From Puffinus mauretanicus (taxonomy: Eukaryota > Chordata > Aves > Procellariiformes > Procellariidae), in the NCBI GenBank assembly GCA_023333565.1, contig JAJKFH010002646.1:1178001-1242000 (forward strand): 64,000 nt of DNA. Reading direction: 5' to 3'. The notes under the pieces are model-generated. The model saw only the letters and a program-made list of their open reading frames with translations. It had not been told where the DNA came from and did not search any database. Positions 1 to 15,200 of the stretch are shown piece after piece; position 1 is the first letter of the stretch, and the number at the start of each line of letters is the position of its first letter. The position numbers and the translations under genes are program-made.

Positions 1-224
1 ACTTGCTCCTTTTCAATCTTAATTTTAGGCAAAGTAGAAAGGTTTTCCAAGAGCTCAAACAGAGCTTGCTGTATGGCTGTCATTGTGTAGTATAATAGTA
101 ATTAAAAAAATTAGCAGTTGATATTCAGGATGGTAACTGATTAACTTGACTTATGATTTATATGGGAAGAAGAAAGCTGGAAGTTACTCCAATTTAAGTC
201 TCAAAAAGTGAGAAAAAGTTTTAC
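1..224 (-). other. LMBRD1 intron 9 (5' part)
   Basis: This is the beginning of intron 9, after the GTAAAA donor of exon 9. It is AT-rich and I see no repeat or gene in it. Confidence 0.9.
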
Positions 225-3200
225 CTTTAGAGGTCGGATAGCTTCACAGAACTTCGTCCACCAGCTTTTCTCAATAGACTCCAGATGCCTTTCTCTTCTT
301 CGAAGTGTCCTTAGTCTCTCTTCTAGTTGTTGTACAGTCCGTCTATCCCTTGATGACAGAGGCCGACCATCTCTGCACTGGTTACCAAAAAAATAGAGAT
401 CAAGGGACATTGAATCAAGAAAACAGACTTGACATCTAGTTTAATGAGTTACAAAAACTTTAAAGACTTTGTAGTATGTAATTCACACTGTTTCTACACA
501 TAGCAAGAGGATGAAGTGCAAAAGTCATAAGCTGCAACAAGAGGAAATACTATTATGTGGTAGAAAACACTCTTCACAAAGAGGGTATTCAAAAATTTTA
601 ACAGGGTCAGCAGTCTCCATGGCTAGAAATTCTTAAAATGCTCAGATTTTACAGATCTACATAACCTGATCTAACCTGAAAGGGGTCCTTGCTTTGTGTA
701 GAGAGTTGAACCTGATGACTTTCAGAGGTCCCTTCCAATCAAATTCCATGACTAAGCCAATATATTAAGCTTGGCATCCATACTTTCTTTCCAACATTCC
801 ACTACAGATCCTCAGCTATGTTTCTTGTACTTGCAAGAGCAAGATGACTTGCTGTTCCAAAAATTAACCTTACAGAAATCCAAACAAGAGGCACCATTAC
901 CCCAAGAATTAGTTGAGTGCACCAGATAATTGGTTGCTTGATGATTATGTTTAAGAATGTACTTTAATTCTGAGCCTGTACTTCAATACTGAGCAGGCGC
1001 CATTGCACTCTGTTGTAAACCGAGTAGCACATCCTTAAATCTCAGTTATATGCTAATAAGCAAAAGCAACAAAATAGGCATTAGGCAGCTGAACCGAAAT
1101 TGTTTCCAACATCGATGCTACTGTATAACAAACTGAACCTTAGATAAAAAAAGGATTCTTATAGTTTTAGTACATCTCCTACTATACATTTTTAAATTTT
1201 GAGATTCCCTATTCAATTTTTTTTCCCTCTTATTTTAAAAGAGCCTTCCTGCAAATAGTGAAACACTTCACACCTGGTGAAGTTAAAGCGAATCTTTTAG
1301 ATAAACTTCTCAAAAACGTTAAAAGACTAAGACCACATTCTAGGCACATGTAACACTTAAATTGGAGATCACAGTGTGCTTTTAACAGGAACACATATTC
1401 TCCATACCCTGTGTAGCACCTCAGTGACTTAAAAAAGACTTTTTGAAAACAGTCCAAGCTTCCAAGCTGCAAGTCCAAGCTTTGATTATTTAAGACTCAT
1501 GAAATAAAGTTACCAAGTATACTAATAACAGAAGACCATACTATATACAGAATCTTTTCATTAGATTAAGTGGCATACTTCCACACCTCTAGTTCACTGT
1601 ACATTACTCAGTAACACTCACTTTCTTCATGACTTCATACAAATGTAACTGAAGAACTAAGATTTCTATTACAGACTGAGACAGAATCCTGACCATAATC
1701 TATAAACCAAGGAAAATTAGGTTATACTAATGGTGACATTGAAATATAGACATAACTTAAAGACTTTCTACTTTTTGATCCTATTTGTTAACTAGATCGA
1801 ACAACAAGACCAGTTGCTTGCAAACTCTCATAATCCAATATAGTCTTCTGTAATAAGTAATGCTCCATTTTTCAGGGGTTTCTCATTTTTCTCATATTGA
1901 TTTCAGTAATACAGATGCTTTTGTTGTAGTAGTACTCTGTACAAAACCAAAACTTTAGAGTTTAAACTGGGGGAGACTACTTTTTACTTTTTAGGTTTCA
2001 TTATGCAACAAGATTTCTAGAACACTGAAGGTGCCCACACTGTGTAGAGGTAGCCAAGTATGAAGGGAAGACTGTTGGAACTGTTTCAACACTGCTGAGG
2101 TCTACTATCACAGAGCATACAACAGCACAGATGGACTGCCAGGATGAGAGGGATGCATCTTAATGCCCTCTCCCCCCCGCTCAGGGCTGTGAAAACTCTG
2201 GTCAAACCATTATCTGAAATGAGTTGGGAAAAGGGTGGGAGACTATCCCTAGCATCTTGTATGTAAAGGAGAAATCTTATCCTCCTTCAGCTTGCGCTCT
2301 TAGGTTGTTAAAAGTGTCCTGCTTACATTAGGCACAGCATTTCAGTGAGCTGCAAAGCCATCATGGGTTTACAAATGGTGTTAACATCCTAGGGATGTTT
2401 AGGATTCAGAACAGAGAGATTTCCAGATGTACGCTTTTCATAAAGAAATGATTTATAACAGCAAGGTACATTAACTGGAAAGCAAGAATATCTGGGGTTG
2501 CCATTTATTCATAGAGATGATTAATAGTTTGATGAAACTAACTCATGACAGCTCCATGTGGCAAGTATCCAGTGCTGATAACTACACTGAGTAAGTGTCA
2601 ATAAATTGGATGCCATATCTGGTAGCAGACTAAGTGAGGTTAATATTCTTAACTTCTGCAAAGTATCTCTTCCATATGTCCAAGCAGGACGGGAGAAGTT
2701 TAAGTTTAGCTTGTCAACGCCATTATTAGCTAGACAGAAATAACTATTGCTGAAGGACTGATAAAGAAAACCTGATCGCTACTACACAAGTGACCACATT
2801 TGTTTCCAAATAACTGAAATAAATGCAAACTAATCACTTCTGACTTGCTATTCTTTCTGGAACAAAAACTCTCTACAGCATGACCATAAACTAGTAAGCA
2901 AGCAAGAAAAAAAATTCATTAAGAAAGTGAGAACAGACTATACCTTTGATTTAATCCTTAATAAATGTTGCTCCACTTCTTCAATATCTTCAGTGTTCTC
3001 TAAACGTTCATAAGCCGCACTGGTAGTTCCCTTAATCAAATTTAGAGGCAAAGCTGACATACCGTAAGCCTAAAATAAAAAGGAAACATACATACTAGAA
3101 TTTTCTGCCGTACATTTTCATCTGATAAGGCTGCTGTATGTTGTAGCTATAAGGTATCACTGCTGGGTTTTTTTCCCTACCCTCTTTCTACAGACTCTTA

Positions 3201-6200
3201 CTAAGGCAATCAATTTTTTTCCTTTTTTGAGCAAAACATAACAAACATGCTATGCAGATTCCAGCATCCCGCATTGTTCCAACAGTACTTAAGCACCTCA
3301 TGATTGCTGAGACAATAGCACGTGTTGAGACTTCATATAAGCATAGCCCACTGAAGATTTATCAAGCTAGCCCTTGGTTTTTTTTGTCAAATAATTTAGC
3401 TTCCCAAAACCTTAACCTTCCCACTTTAGATCATAATTAAAACACTGTGTAATACAGGAATTTCTAGATATTGAATTTAAATAGTTTTAGAAGCAAAGTA
3501 CACAGAATTTCTTTGTAGCCAGTAGTTTTCAACTTTCTAGATAATTTCATTTTAAAAGTAAGTACCTGATTTACTAAAAGAAATTCTGCAGTTAGACACA
3601 GCAGAAGCTAGGTAAACACCTAAACTCAGTTACATTCCAAGACTGCTTAGATACACATTCACATTCATAAATTTTGTGGGCATTTACTCCTAGTTATAAA
3701 TCCTATACCATTCAAAGAGTTTGCCAGCTTCTACATCAACACTATGCCCAGATTTTTCCCATGCAAAGTCTGTAAGCTTTCCACTAACATTGGAAGAAAC
3801 AGATACTTGAGGTGAGGTAAACAAGAAGAAAATGCCACTATTTCCTCCCTGCTACCCTGTGAGTCTTATAGGTCTAGGCAAAGGTCAGAATTTTCTCCAA
3901 GCAGTTTAGAGACATTAGCCATAGGCTTTTTATTTGTTTTACTGTGGGTGGGAGGGCTGCTGGTGATAGGTTGTTCTTGGTGCAGAGCTCAGCAGGAAGG
4001 TTTTTCTTTTCTTTCTCTTAACCACAATTAACACATGCAGTTTTACTAAAGTGCTTGATATCTGAACATTCGCTAACTTCAGAAATGAGCAGTTTTCTAG
4101 ATTTTCACAGGCAAACCACTCCCTCCTTTGAGCACAGCTTTACATTTCATACTGAGAATAGATTTAACAATAGGTTTAACACAAATGCTAGTGTGTTATA
4201 AATGTCGCTATACATGCTGTCAGATCACATGAGCTTTCTGTACACAAGACGTGATTTGACCTGCTTAAGAACCTACTTAGACACACTAATATCTTATGCA
4301 TTGTACTCAAAGCAAGACACTGAGCCCACAAACTTCAGTTTCACTCTGCAAACAATATTCCATGATTTCAAGAAACATTCTTCCAAGTATTAGGCTACAA
4401 AACCATGAAACAGAAGTTTAGCAGTCTAACAGTCTTACTCACTTACTGTGGAATTAGGTTTCTTACGTTCAGAGTGACAATTACCAGTAAATTGTTGAAC
4501 AGCATCAGTTAAGTTCAAAAAGACAACAGCATATGTGTCTCTCAACAGGCTTCAAACCCAAGGAAACAGTAGTACCTGTTAAATCACTTCAAAGCATTAA
4601 GTAAGGGTAGGTGAAAAGTATTTTTCTTCAAATATTTCTTGAAGTATGTATTAGCAAAGAGCACATTCAGCTAGATCTTTGACAACCTGCACTACGTGAC
4701 CTTTTTTTGCATAGCTATAAAGTATTAAAATTGGTTTTACCATAGACTTCTAGAGAATAAGGTAGGCTATTAACTATCTGCTCAGCATTTCAAGACTTCA
4801 CAGCCGACATAACCTTATTTGTCACCCAAAAATACAGCTTAAAAAAAGTATTTACAGCACTGTTTACAGACTGCTCCAAATAAAGTTAAACTCCATTTTT
4901 TTAGCTACAAAAGGTAACTGGCAATTTCAGTCCCTATGTTAGAGCTTTTTGCTGTAAAAGCTATACAAGGCAAAGACATCTCTCATCACAGGCTAGTAAT
5001 AGCAATGAAATTTCATGCTTTCCAAGACATTCTAGAAGTTCTGGTTTGACCACAGCTATACAACCACAGAAAGGCCTATCTACAAGATCAAGTATTTTAG
5101 GTAAGGAAAAGATTTTAACTTAGGCTGGACTTTACAACTGTGTCCATAAATGTAGCTTAGTTCTCCCTTTACAGTATCTCCTTTGAGACCATTAAGCAGC
5201 TTTGCTGTCTACAAGAGCTAAAAAGCAGTCTCCCCTAGTCCTCCTCTTGTGTTGGCTGAAGAAAGAATTCCTTCAACCTTTCTTTATGGGTTGCGTTCTC
5301 CAACTCTCTAATACTTTCACAAGCCTACACTGGAGCCTCTACAGTTGTCCAGTTTCTTCAACTGGGGAATACTGTGTCTGGTTTCAGTTCCCAGGTGTGG
5401 CTTTGGAAGTGCCAAGTACAGCGGAATAGTCACGTCCCTTGATCTACAGGCTATGCTCTTGCTGATGCAAGTCCAGGACACTGTTTGCCTTTCTGCTGCA
5501 GGGCACAATACTGGCTCATGCTCAGCTTGCTGTCCACTAGGACTTCCAAGTCCTTTTACCAGAGCCATCCCCCAGCCGGTCAGACCCCAGCACGAACTGT
5601 TGCTTGGAATTAATCCATTCCAAGAGAAGGCCTTAAGATCTGCTAAACCTGATGCCATTCTTGTTGGCCCAATCTTCCCACCTGTCAATGTCTCTATGGT
5701 GGCTCTTCATTCTGTTGTATCTACTTCTCCCAGTTTGATATCATTCTCAAACTCGATGACTATATACTGAACCCCATCATCCAGATCATTTATGAAGACT
5801 GCATATTGGGACCATATTGACCCTGAAAAGCTCACTCAGGTCTGGCTGCTAGTAGCATAATTCCAGAATTTAGGCGAAAGTATAAACACCATCCAATTTC
5901 ATAACTAGAATGCAGGCTGCAATCTAACCAAGGTCCCTCTGTGGCACCCAAAACATTTCCAGCCAGAACCAAAAGACATTCAGTATGTAGAAACATATAT
6001 AATAATGAGAGATTGCTACGACAACAGGCCTACACAATTTTACAAACTTAAGCTTAGAAGGAATTAGATTTCACCATTAAGCAGAGGCTTTTACCTTTCT
6101 TCAAACAGCTACCATCAACTAACAGATATCAAGTATTTACTCAACAGTAACAGTCAAGGAATAAAATTCAGAGTTCTAAATCTAAATTTCTACAAAGCAA

Positions 6201-9200
6201 AATGCAACTCTTAAAGTGATGTGTTGTTTTGTTGTTGTCGCAAATTTGAACTGCATACATGAATGTGAAGCTTGCTCTAGTGATAAAGAGCAAGTTCCTT
6301 CCTTGAATACAAAAGATGCTTATAGTAAGATGATTATGCAAATAAGCCTCCCATCATCAGTGGGGGGAAAAGCTACATTGGTCCTTCAAGACATCAATAT
6401 ATAGAATGAAGGACAAAAAGATGAGTCATCTCATGTGATGTGTCACAGGTCTGAACAGAAGCTGTATTAGCTGAGTTTCAGGGCTGCATTTCCTTTCAGG
6501 CTGATGTAGTTCAAGGCTGCCCTGAACAAAGTTTTAATCTTGTGGGTCAGTACAAGTGTTAAGTTATTCATGGGCTGTTATTCTGGGCATCTGCAACTCA
6601 ATAAGCAAGCAATGTATCAAAGATAGCACAGGAAAACCAAAGCTGTACACTAAAGCCAAGAGAGGGCTCAGTCCTGAAACAAATTGTCGGTTCAAAGTTT
6701 GGAATATGAATAAAAACAGATCAAAAGAGCCTTTAAAGTACAAGTTAAGACAAGTTAATTTATGTACATGAATTTTGATAAAACAAGTAATTAAGTCTTG
6801 ACATATTTACACCACTGGAACAACAGTTTCCAGAACTTATTTTTAGACAACCTTTGCCTAGAAATGTTAAGTCAGATAAGAGGCACTGCACTGAAGAGTA
6901 AAAACAGTAATCCAAATGTAACAAGCAAAACCAGCACAGATTGTTGTTTTTTCCACATAGGTTCTTCAAAATGAACTGAATCTAGTACTAACCACTAACT
7001 GTTCAGGCTGGTATCTGATAATACATGCTGCAAGGTTAGGTCTTTAAAGTCTCAGGCTGCTATCTCTGCTGTTACTGAATGCCTGATCAGCTTCATTGAA
7101 CCCCCATTTGGGGGGTGGGTGGGGGAAATCTAAATTTATAGTTAAAACAACTTATTTTAGTGAAGATTCCCCTCTTCTGAATCCCTACAAGTGACTCATG
7201 TAAGAGATTACCCCCTATCAGTCAGCTTAAGGGCTGGAAAGCCAAACCTTAAGAGCTCACTACCTAGGAAGGACAAGTTAGAGGCACCACCCATGAGCAG
7301 CTGTCTCACTCTGATTTGAGAGTCTGCCCACAGGCAATACAGATAACTTCTCTGGATGGATGAAGTTCATATTTATACTTCATAGATTTCTTGAAGTAGG
7401 TGGCCTTCTACTCTAAAGGAGAAAAGAAAAAAAACCCAGAACAACTTAAGCAAAGCAACAGAAAACCCAGCTTACCTATTCTATAAAAAAAAAAAACCAG
7501 TCTAAACAAACCTCTTAAGACTTCTTGTTATTCACAGAAGTGGTAGCTAAGTCTGAGACAGGAATTTGCAAAGAAATCTGTCATCAGTAAAGCAGGAGCC
7601 TGTAACTCACATGAAAGGAACAATTAGGTCGATACTGTTTATGCAGTATCAGAGTATCAGTAGGCACTGAAGAACAGGGAGGAGCATACTCAGCTGTTCT
7701 CTCAGCATGCCATTGAATCCAAATACACTCTGTGCTCCAGACAGAGCACTAAAATACCTCAATAGAGATTACATGAGCATTGCTTCCAGTTTGCTTAATC
7801 TTCACTTCCCTTGTGTCCCTTTTCTTCCCATCTTGTCTGCAGAGATCCAGCTACTCTCCTGTCATTCCACAGTTAAGATTTAGAAATAAGAGTTGCTGTT
7901 CTGATCCTTTGGTCTCTTGCAGACTCAGTATCTTATATCACTTTAGACTTGCCGAACTCACATAGCCCATGGCTAGGTAAGGGAAGAGTCTTTCTTATTA
8001 GTTGCCTGGTGTGTTAATAGTCACTCATAAGCAGAAGATAGAAAACAAATGAAGTTGAGACAAGTTGTAAAATCACAATTTACAAAAGTTGCAGCAAGCA
8101 ACTACGTCAGGGATAAATCCTTAGTATTAAAAAGATCCAGAAAGGTTTTCCACTAGGAACCATAACCGCTAGTTTAACGTTTTTAAATTGCACAAGCTAC
8201 CAAAGAGTTCCACTGAAAAGGGTGTATTATTAAGGTGGGAACACCTAATAATCAGTCAGATCAGCCATAAGCACACAGATCAGTTATGAGAAGCACATTG
8301 AAATTAAGATAGCAAATGCCTTTAGAAACGAGTTAAATGAGTTAAAGCTAAGTTTGGACACCTACCGCAACAAAAAGCCTGAAGCCATCAGGCATTATAG
8401 TTTAACTAGAAGTTGATTATGTTTCACTTTCTACATCTCCTATGTTCAGCTAATAAATATAGTCTAATGATTAACTTGTTGCCCAAACAGGATAATCTCT
8501 CCTTGTTAGAGATCAAACGGAACAGGTAAGTTGTTTCTGATCAGTTTGGTACACAACCAGCACTGTAATTGAAGGTAATATACCAACTTTTACTGGTTAA
8601 AGATATTTTTAAGAATTAAACTTGTGATTTCAAGAAATTATCAGAAGGTACTTGTGTAGCATAGCAGGGAAAAAACTCCCCATTCCATTTATTTTTAGAG
8701 GTCCATATATCAAGCAGATGTGGCTTTTAAGTGCTATCACTGAGGTGTTTTAAAAGGTGTATATAAAATCTTGTGCAAAAGTGTAGAAATTAATACTGAC
8801 AAACATTTCTTGCATAGCACTGCCCTCTAGCGAAGTCACATGAAACAGCCAAAGAAAAAAGATGGAGAACTCTTATTATATCACTGTATAAAAGGCATAA
8901 GAAGAAATGCTCACAACTTTAAATATACAAATATTCAAATTCCTATTTTCTTACAACAGCTTGTTTCAAGACTTCACCTGAAAGTGTGACCATGAAAGAC
9001 AGAATATTCAATTCTACCAACTAGACTGATCAAAAAGGCATCTATTCAAGTTAAAAACCAGCTAAACTCTAGTTTAGGATATGCAGTGCTTTAAAGAAAT
9101 ACAAGTCAAGTACAAGTTTGTTTCAATATGAACATCCCACAAAACCCCCTCCATTTCAAGAATATTTTGGTGTAGAAGAGATTTTCTGTATTCCTAGCCT

Positions 9201-12200
9201 AATTAGCTTTTTATTTGAATTATGTTAAGCATGAGGGAAGTCACATTATGATATCTTTTATCCCTCACAGCAATTGATATAGTTCAGTTGTCTACATTGA
9301 ACACTATTTCATATGGATACAATGCACCCTTGTCAAGCATTGCTTCTGATGGAGCAAGGCAGCTAGTCCAATTAAGTAGTCTCGAGTGTGGTGCACTTCC
9401 GTATGTCATACCAATACAGGCAACACCTCTGAGCTTGTGTAAGAGGAACTAGGACTCCACCTTTCTTGAAACTGTGCCTTTCTTCTTTGCGTACTTAGAC
9501 TGCACAGTTTTCTTGAAAAGCAATCTGACTCTACAAGTAATAGTCATCTACTTTCTCACATTAAAAGAAATCTGCCTCCATCTCTGGCTATCCACACATA
9601 CTACCATTCTAAAGAAAAATTGGAATTCAAGAATCTTATTTCCAGAACACCATTAAGCATGGCAAACAGTGACAGTGGTTCACACATCCTCCCTGAATTG
9701 TGAAGAGTAATGGAGAAAACCTCCTAAAGGCATCTGAAGATGGCAGACCATCTCATGGACAGTTGGATTTTTGTTGATTTTTTGGGGTTGTGTTTGGTTT
9801 TGGAAAAGGTCATGCCATACAGCTTGGAAAATCATTCAATATGTTAACTAGTAAAATCTCAGTTCTTTCATGGGAAGTTTTAGTATCCAATCTTCAGTTG
9901 CTATAAGAGCACATAAATTTTTGAATAACATTGCTATGAAAAAAAATCTCAAAGCATAAAACAGGTACATTCAGCATGGCATTTCTTGCGCGATCTGTTG
10001 TACGTAACATGAACAGTGCATTGAGTACTTGTTTATCCATTTCTCTAACACTTATCACTACAGTATCTTGCTACACATTCACCTTCATTTTTCATATTAA
10101 TGTTTTCTCTCCACCATACAGATTCAAACAGTCTCACTCATTTATCAATGTTTAAGTGGAAAAAAAAAATGTGGTCAAGGTTTGTAAGATGCAGAAACCA
10201 AGTATGACAACCTCTACACTACAGTTGTTCTACTACGCACAGTGAACTTGTGCTTGCTGGCCATACCATCTGTAAAAGAGTTAACTCTGACTCAGTTACA
10301 ATACTGAACATAACTATTTTGCCCAGTTGCCATCTTCTGCATTGCTTCATCGGGCTTAGAAGAGCATTAACAACCAAAAGATTAACCTCCCTTCAAGCTG
10401 CAACTCTAAAATCTCAAAGTACAAAACTATCACTGATCCAGCAGTTTAATATCTACAGTTCTCCAAGAGTGTAGTAGGAATCAGGCTGTTAAACCAAAGA
10501 ACACTCAAATTGGTTTGCTATTTCAGTTATTTACTGCTTCATGGAGAAGTAAACATAACCAAATAACTACATTTATATTTAAGAATTGACATTGAGGTGG
10601 TTAATGAATGCTACTAACTTCTGGATTTCTCAATAACTGATGTCTACTTCAAAGAAAATCAGTAGTAAACAAGGGCTTTTAAGGTTAGACAGATTATAAA
10701 AGATTTTAAGCTTTTTGGCTGTTAATAAAAATAAGTCAACTGCAAGAAAAAGTAAATCATACTCTGGACAAAAATTAGGTGTGAAAAGGCCATTAAATTT
10801 GTCAGTAGTCAAGCTGAGCTTTGTAACATAGAATCATAGAATCAGTAAGGTTGGAAAAGACCTCTAAGATCATCAAGTCCAATCATCAACCCAACACCAC
10901 CATGCCCACTAAACCATGTCCTTAAGTGCCTCATCCACACGTCTTTTAAATACTTCCAGGGATGTGACAACCACTTCCCTGGGCAGCCTGTTCCAAGGCC
11001 TGACCACTCTTGCAGTAAAGAAATTTCTCCTAATGTCCAGTCTAAACCTCCCTTGGCGCAACTTGAGGCCATTTCCTCTCGTCCTATCACTTGTTACTTG
11101 GGAGAAGAGACCGACACCCACCTCGCTACAACCTCCTTTCAGGTAGTTGTAAAGCGCGATGAGGTCTCCCCTCAGCCTCCTCTTCTGCAGACTAAACAAC
11201 CCCAGTTCCCTCAGCTGCTCCTCATAAGACTTGTGCTCCAAACATCTCTCAGGATGGAGGAAAAAGGATCACTTTACAATTTCATAAGAAATCAAGTAAT
11301 GCTTATTAAAAGTTTTGGAAAAATTACAGAGCCAATTATAATCATCCTTCAAGGACATGCTAAATGAGATGCACAAGATCACTCAAAAATTAATCTGCCT
11401 ATCATTGTTTGAGTAATACTTTATTCTGCCTTGAATTCAAACAGCAATCTGGAGCTGACAACAACTATTGTATTAATACCTAAGGCAATGTAAAACCATT
11501 TCAATGCAAAACACATTAATGAAAGAATAGATGCAAACTACATCATCTGTGAAACTGTTTCAAACAAAGCACTGCAGCCCTAATTTATCATTTTCTTGTT
11601 ATATTCCACGTTTATAGACATGGAAAGCTGTCAGTATATATCATCAAGGTCATGGATTTGCAGAGCCCCCCTGAGGATCACTTGTTCACATTTCTTACAA
11701 AACAATTTTAAATATCAAGTGCTGTACTTCAGTATTACACATTACATAATACCAAAAAAAGTAGACTTTGTGTTATTAAAGCTTTAAAACAGAAAAGCAA
11801 CTACCAATTCAAGATTATGTTGAAAATTGAGCCATACCAAGAAATAAGTTTAAACAATGTTACTCATTTAGACATTGCATGTACTTGAGAAAAATGACAT
11901 CTAAGTTTATGCTCTTGTCAGTAATATTAATGTATCTATTGTGGACTTTTGTAGACTTCATCTACACTTTTGATAAAACCACTTTTATACTATTTCCCCT
12001 TAAAAAGTTAAAAATTTAGAACACACATCTTCCCTAGTTGCATCTTTCTGCCCCTTCCCAGTCTTCCAAAGTGTCAATTAATGTCAAGAAAAGACTATTC
12101 TTCAGAGTATTCAGCAAGGAAATGCAACATGAAGTGTGAGTTTTAGCATTATATTCTAGACAACCATGCTAGTAAGAATCAGTTCAAAGTTAGTCACAAG

Positions 12201-15200
12201 AATCAAAACTGCAGCTTCCACGGCTAAATACTTTTATGTTTTTACATCCATTTGAAGATCTTCTGTAATAAGTCATCACTGAAAGTAGTTTTGAGGAAGC
12301 CTTGACCTTCCCTGGTAGAAGCAACTTTTACATTAACTCCTTAAGCTGGCAATTTCTGTGTTAGTACCCTCCCAGTGATTTACCTTCAGGGATGAGATGC
12401 TTTCAGGTTGAATATGTATTACTAATCCCTGCCCAAATTCATAACTAGTATTTCACAGAAATTGAGGAACTCAGGAATTTTTCATACCAAATAAGTTTTA
12501 TTTCTTTAGCATCTTTGGCTTTAACAGGGTATTTCATGCTACCCCAATTCAGAAGCTGGGGAGAAGTCCACAACTCAAGAGCAAAATTCTGCATTTTTTT
12601 CTCAACCTATGAGAATGTATGTATTACTAGGTCAAATTTAGTGAATTGATTTTGATGTTTGAAGCCATAGAAAATGAAAACCAGCAAGCTAATATAATGA
12701 CAACCATATCAAACAGTAGTGTTATCTACCTTTCTATCATACACAGTAACACAAGTCCTCAGTTGTCAGCAACTGCGGTCCAGCACGATGCTTCAATTTC
12801 TGTTGTTCCCCATCCACCCCCTCCTCCCTGCCAAAAACCCATACCAAATGTTACAATATTGTGCGGTCTGATAAGAAGTCTGCTCTTTGTTGCATGAGTA
12901 GCTCACCATGTACTTCAGAGTAATACATTAAATCAACCTGGGCCTTAAGAGAGGCCCAGTACACTGGCACAATGCTGATGGTACTCCTTAAAAAATAGAT
13001 TTTAACTAGATTAGTCATTGGGGTAAATTTGTTAGTTCTATAATTTAAACTGTAGCCATTTACAATCTAAAGACCACCACCCCCCTGCATCCCTCCTCCT
13101 GTGGAAGCAGGAGAATATGCTTTCATAAAGAAAGCCTAGGAGCATGCACAAGCAGAAATGAGCTTTTGCTCTCAGTATCTATTCAAATTCAAGGCTGCCT
13201 GCTGCCAGTGCCAAAGCCTCTTTTCCCCAACTTCTCACAGTATTGTATATTACCACAATGCAGAAATGCAATTTTAGAACAGCCATAATCTATCTCTTCA
13301 CACTGAAGGCCACACAACGCAGTACTGTTAACATACGTTTGACTAATTATAGAATAGATAAATTGTACTCCAAGTGACTTAAATAGAATCACTTCATTTA
13401 TCTGTTTCATGGTACTCTTCCACAAATAACATTTTAAGATTAAATCAGTCAACTGCAATCAGTGCAAGCACAGCATTCCTATTTACATTTAATATTTTGT
13501 ATTAAAGTAGTAGGCATTCAATGTAAAACCATTCTTAATTAGGTATGAAAGTATTTGCTAACATATCACTTATTACAATACAACCTTCATTAGATGTTCA
13601 TTTAGAATAGATTTTTTTTTCTTTAGAGTAAAAAGGTGAATATGAGTATATAGAAGACCAGCTACACCTGTTCTTAGCTTCCCTTTAACAATACAATTGT
13701 AACACTGGCAATGGAATAGAGGGCATTCAGAAGTCTGGGGAACATCAAAAAAAATCAGTTATGTCTGTACTACAAATCCTCAACTCTTAACTAGTATAAA
13801 CCAAGGATCCAAGATCACCTCTGTTCAGAGACAAGGGAACTCAGATACCACACATTGTGTCCCCATCTATTCTCTACCCTTTTTCCATCATCTGCTAAGC
13901 ATTTGTGGAAAATTTTGAAGGTCTTTGTTCTTCTGTTCACCCTTATACAAAGGTGTTCTCTTTTTGTTCTTAAAAAAAAATCTACCACCGATTATCAAAC
14001 AGTGGTTTGATGACTAAGCGTAAAGGCCTCTCACCTCTAGAAACTGGGACAAACAATTTGATAGGCATGCAGAAGGCTGGCTGAAAAATACAGGAGCTTA
14101 ACTACTTACTTGTCAGATGTCTGAAGTCAGAGGCAAGTGTTACAGACAATGCCTCACAGACTTGCCTGTGCACTAATGCCTTTTTTTTTAAATACAAGAC
14201 TAACACAGAAAAAAATCCACAACACAAAGAAGTGGGAAGTTAGCAAGAGAAAAACAGTTACTCCTTCCAGAATCATGCTTCTCCTCATCCCAAGTGGAGG
14301 GAGTGGAGTAATCCAAACTGGTAGAGACTGAGAGGCTATAGTCTGGGCCAACCTCTCCCTGAGGCTTAGCGAAGTGTGACAGCCCAGGAACTTTTCACTA
14401 CTGAAGTAACCTTTGCATTAAGTCGTACCACTGGGAAAAGCCCAGCCCATAATATCAACTGGAACGCAGGTTCATGGCATCCACATGCTGTCGAGGTCAC
14501 ACTTGCAATTCACTCTTCAGATCATGAGAAGAGCACTGCTCATGCTGTCATGCTGTTACAAGTAGAAATTGCTTATATATGGAAGCCTGACCATCACTGG
14601 CAGTGGGCAAAGTCTTATGAAAGCACTAGGGCATTAAAAAAAAAAAATCTATTCCTGCTCCAACTTTGAGAACACAGACCTTCTAATAAGTGGTTTTCGC
14701 TGTCTGTGACACATTTGTACCTGAGTTCACCCATGTATCAATACCAGCTCACTGTTTCAGCATAAGATTCTATGACCGCCTGCAAACAGTGACAAAAAAC
14801 ACTCTAATATCAGAGGTGGACAACAACCACCTCCTGTGTGAGCTCATCCCTAAAACTTCTGTGAAATAGCTCTTCCACTTCTCCCATCCTGCCTTAACAC
14901 CTACTGTAAAACAGAAGGGATAGTTTCAGAAGGATCAAATACAGCAGTTAAAACCAAGGTAAATAGTAATTCCATACTCCAGGCATTTGTATGGACAGCT
15001 CGGTTGAAGCAACAAATTAGCCTAAAACCTTAGTAATTAAGGCATTCAGAGAAGACTATTTTAGTTCTCATGCTTGATGTTTCACCTCATTTACCACCCA
15101 GTATTTGTACAAGTCCTAAATACAGTAAGACTAAAGCAACAACATTGAGGACAGAGGTATTGTCTTCATCTGAGAAACCACACAGACAACACAGCATACT

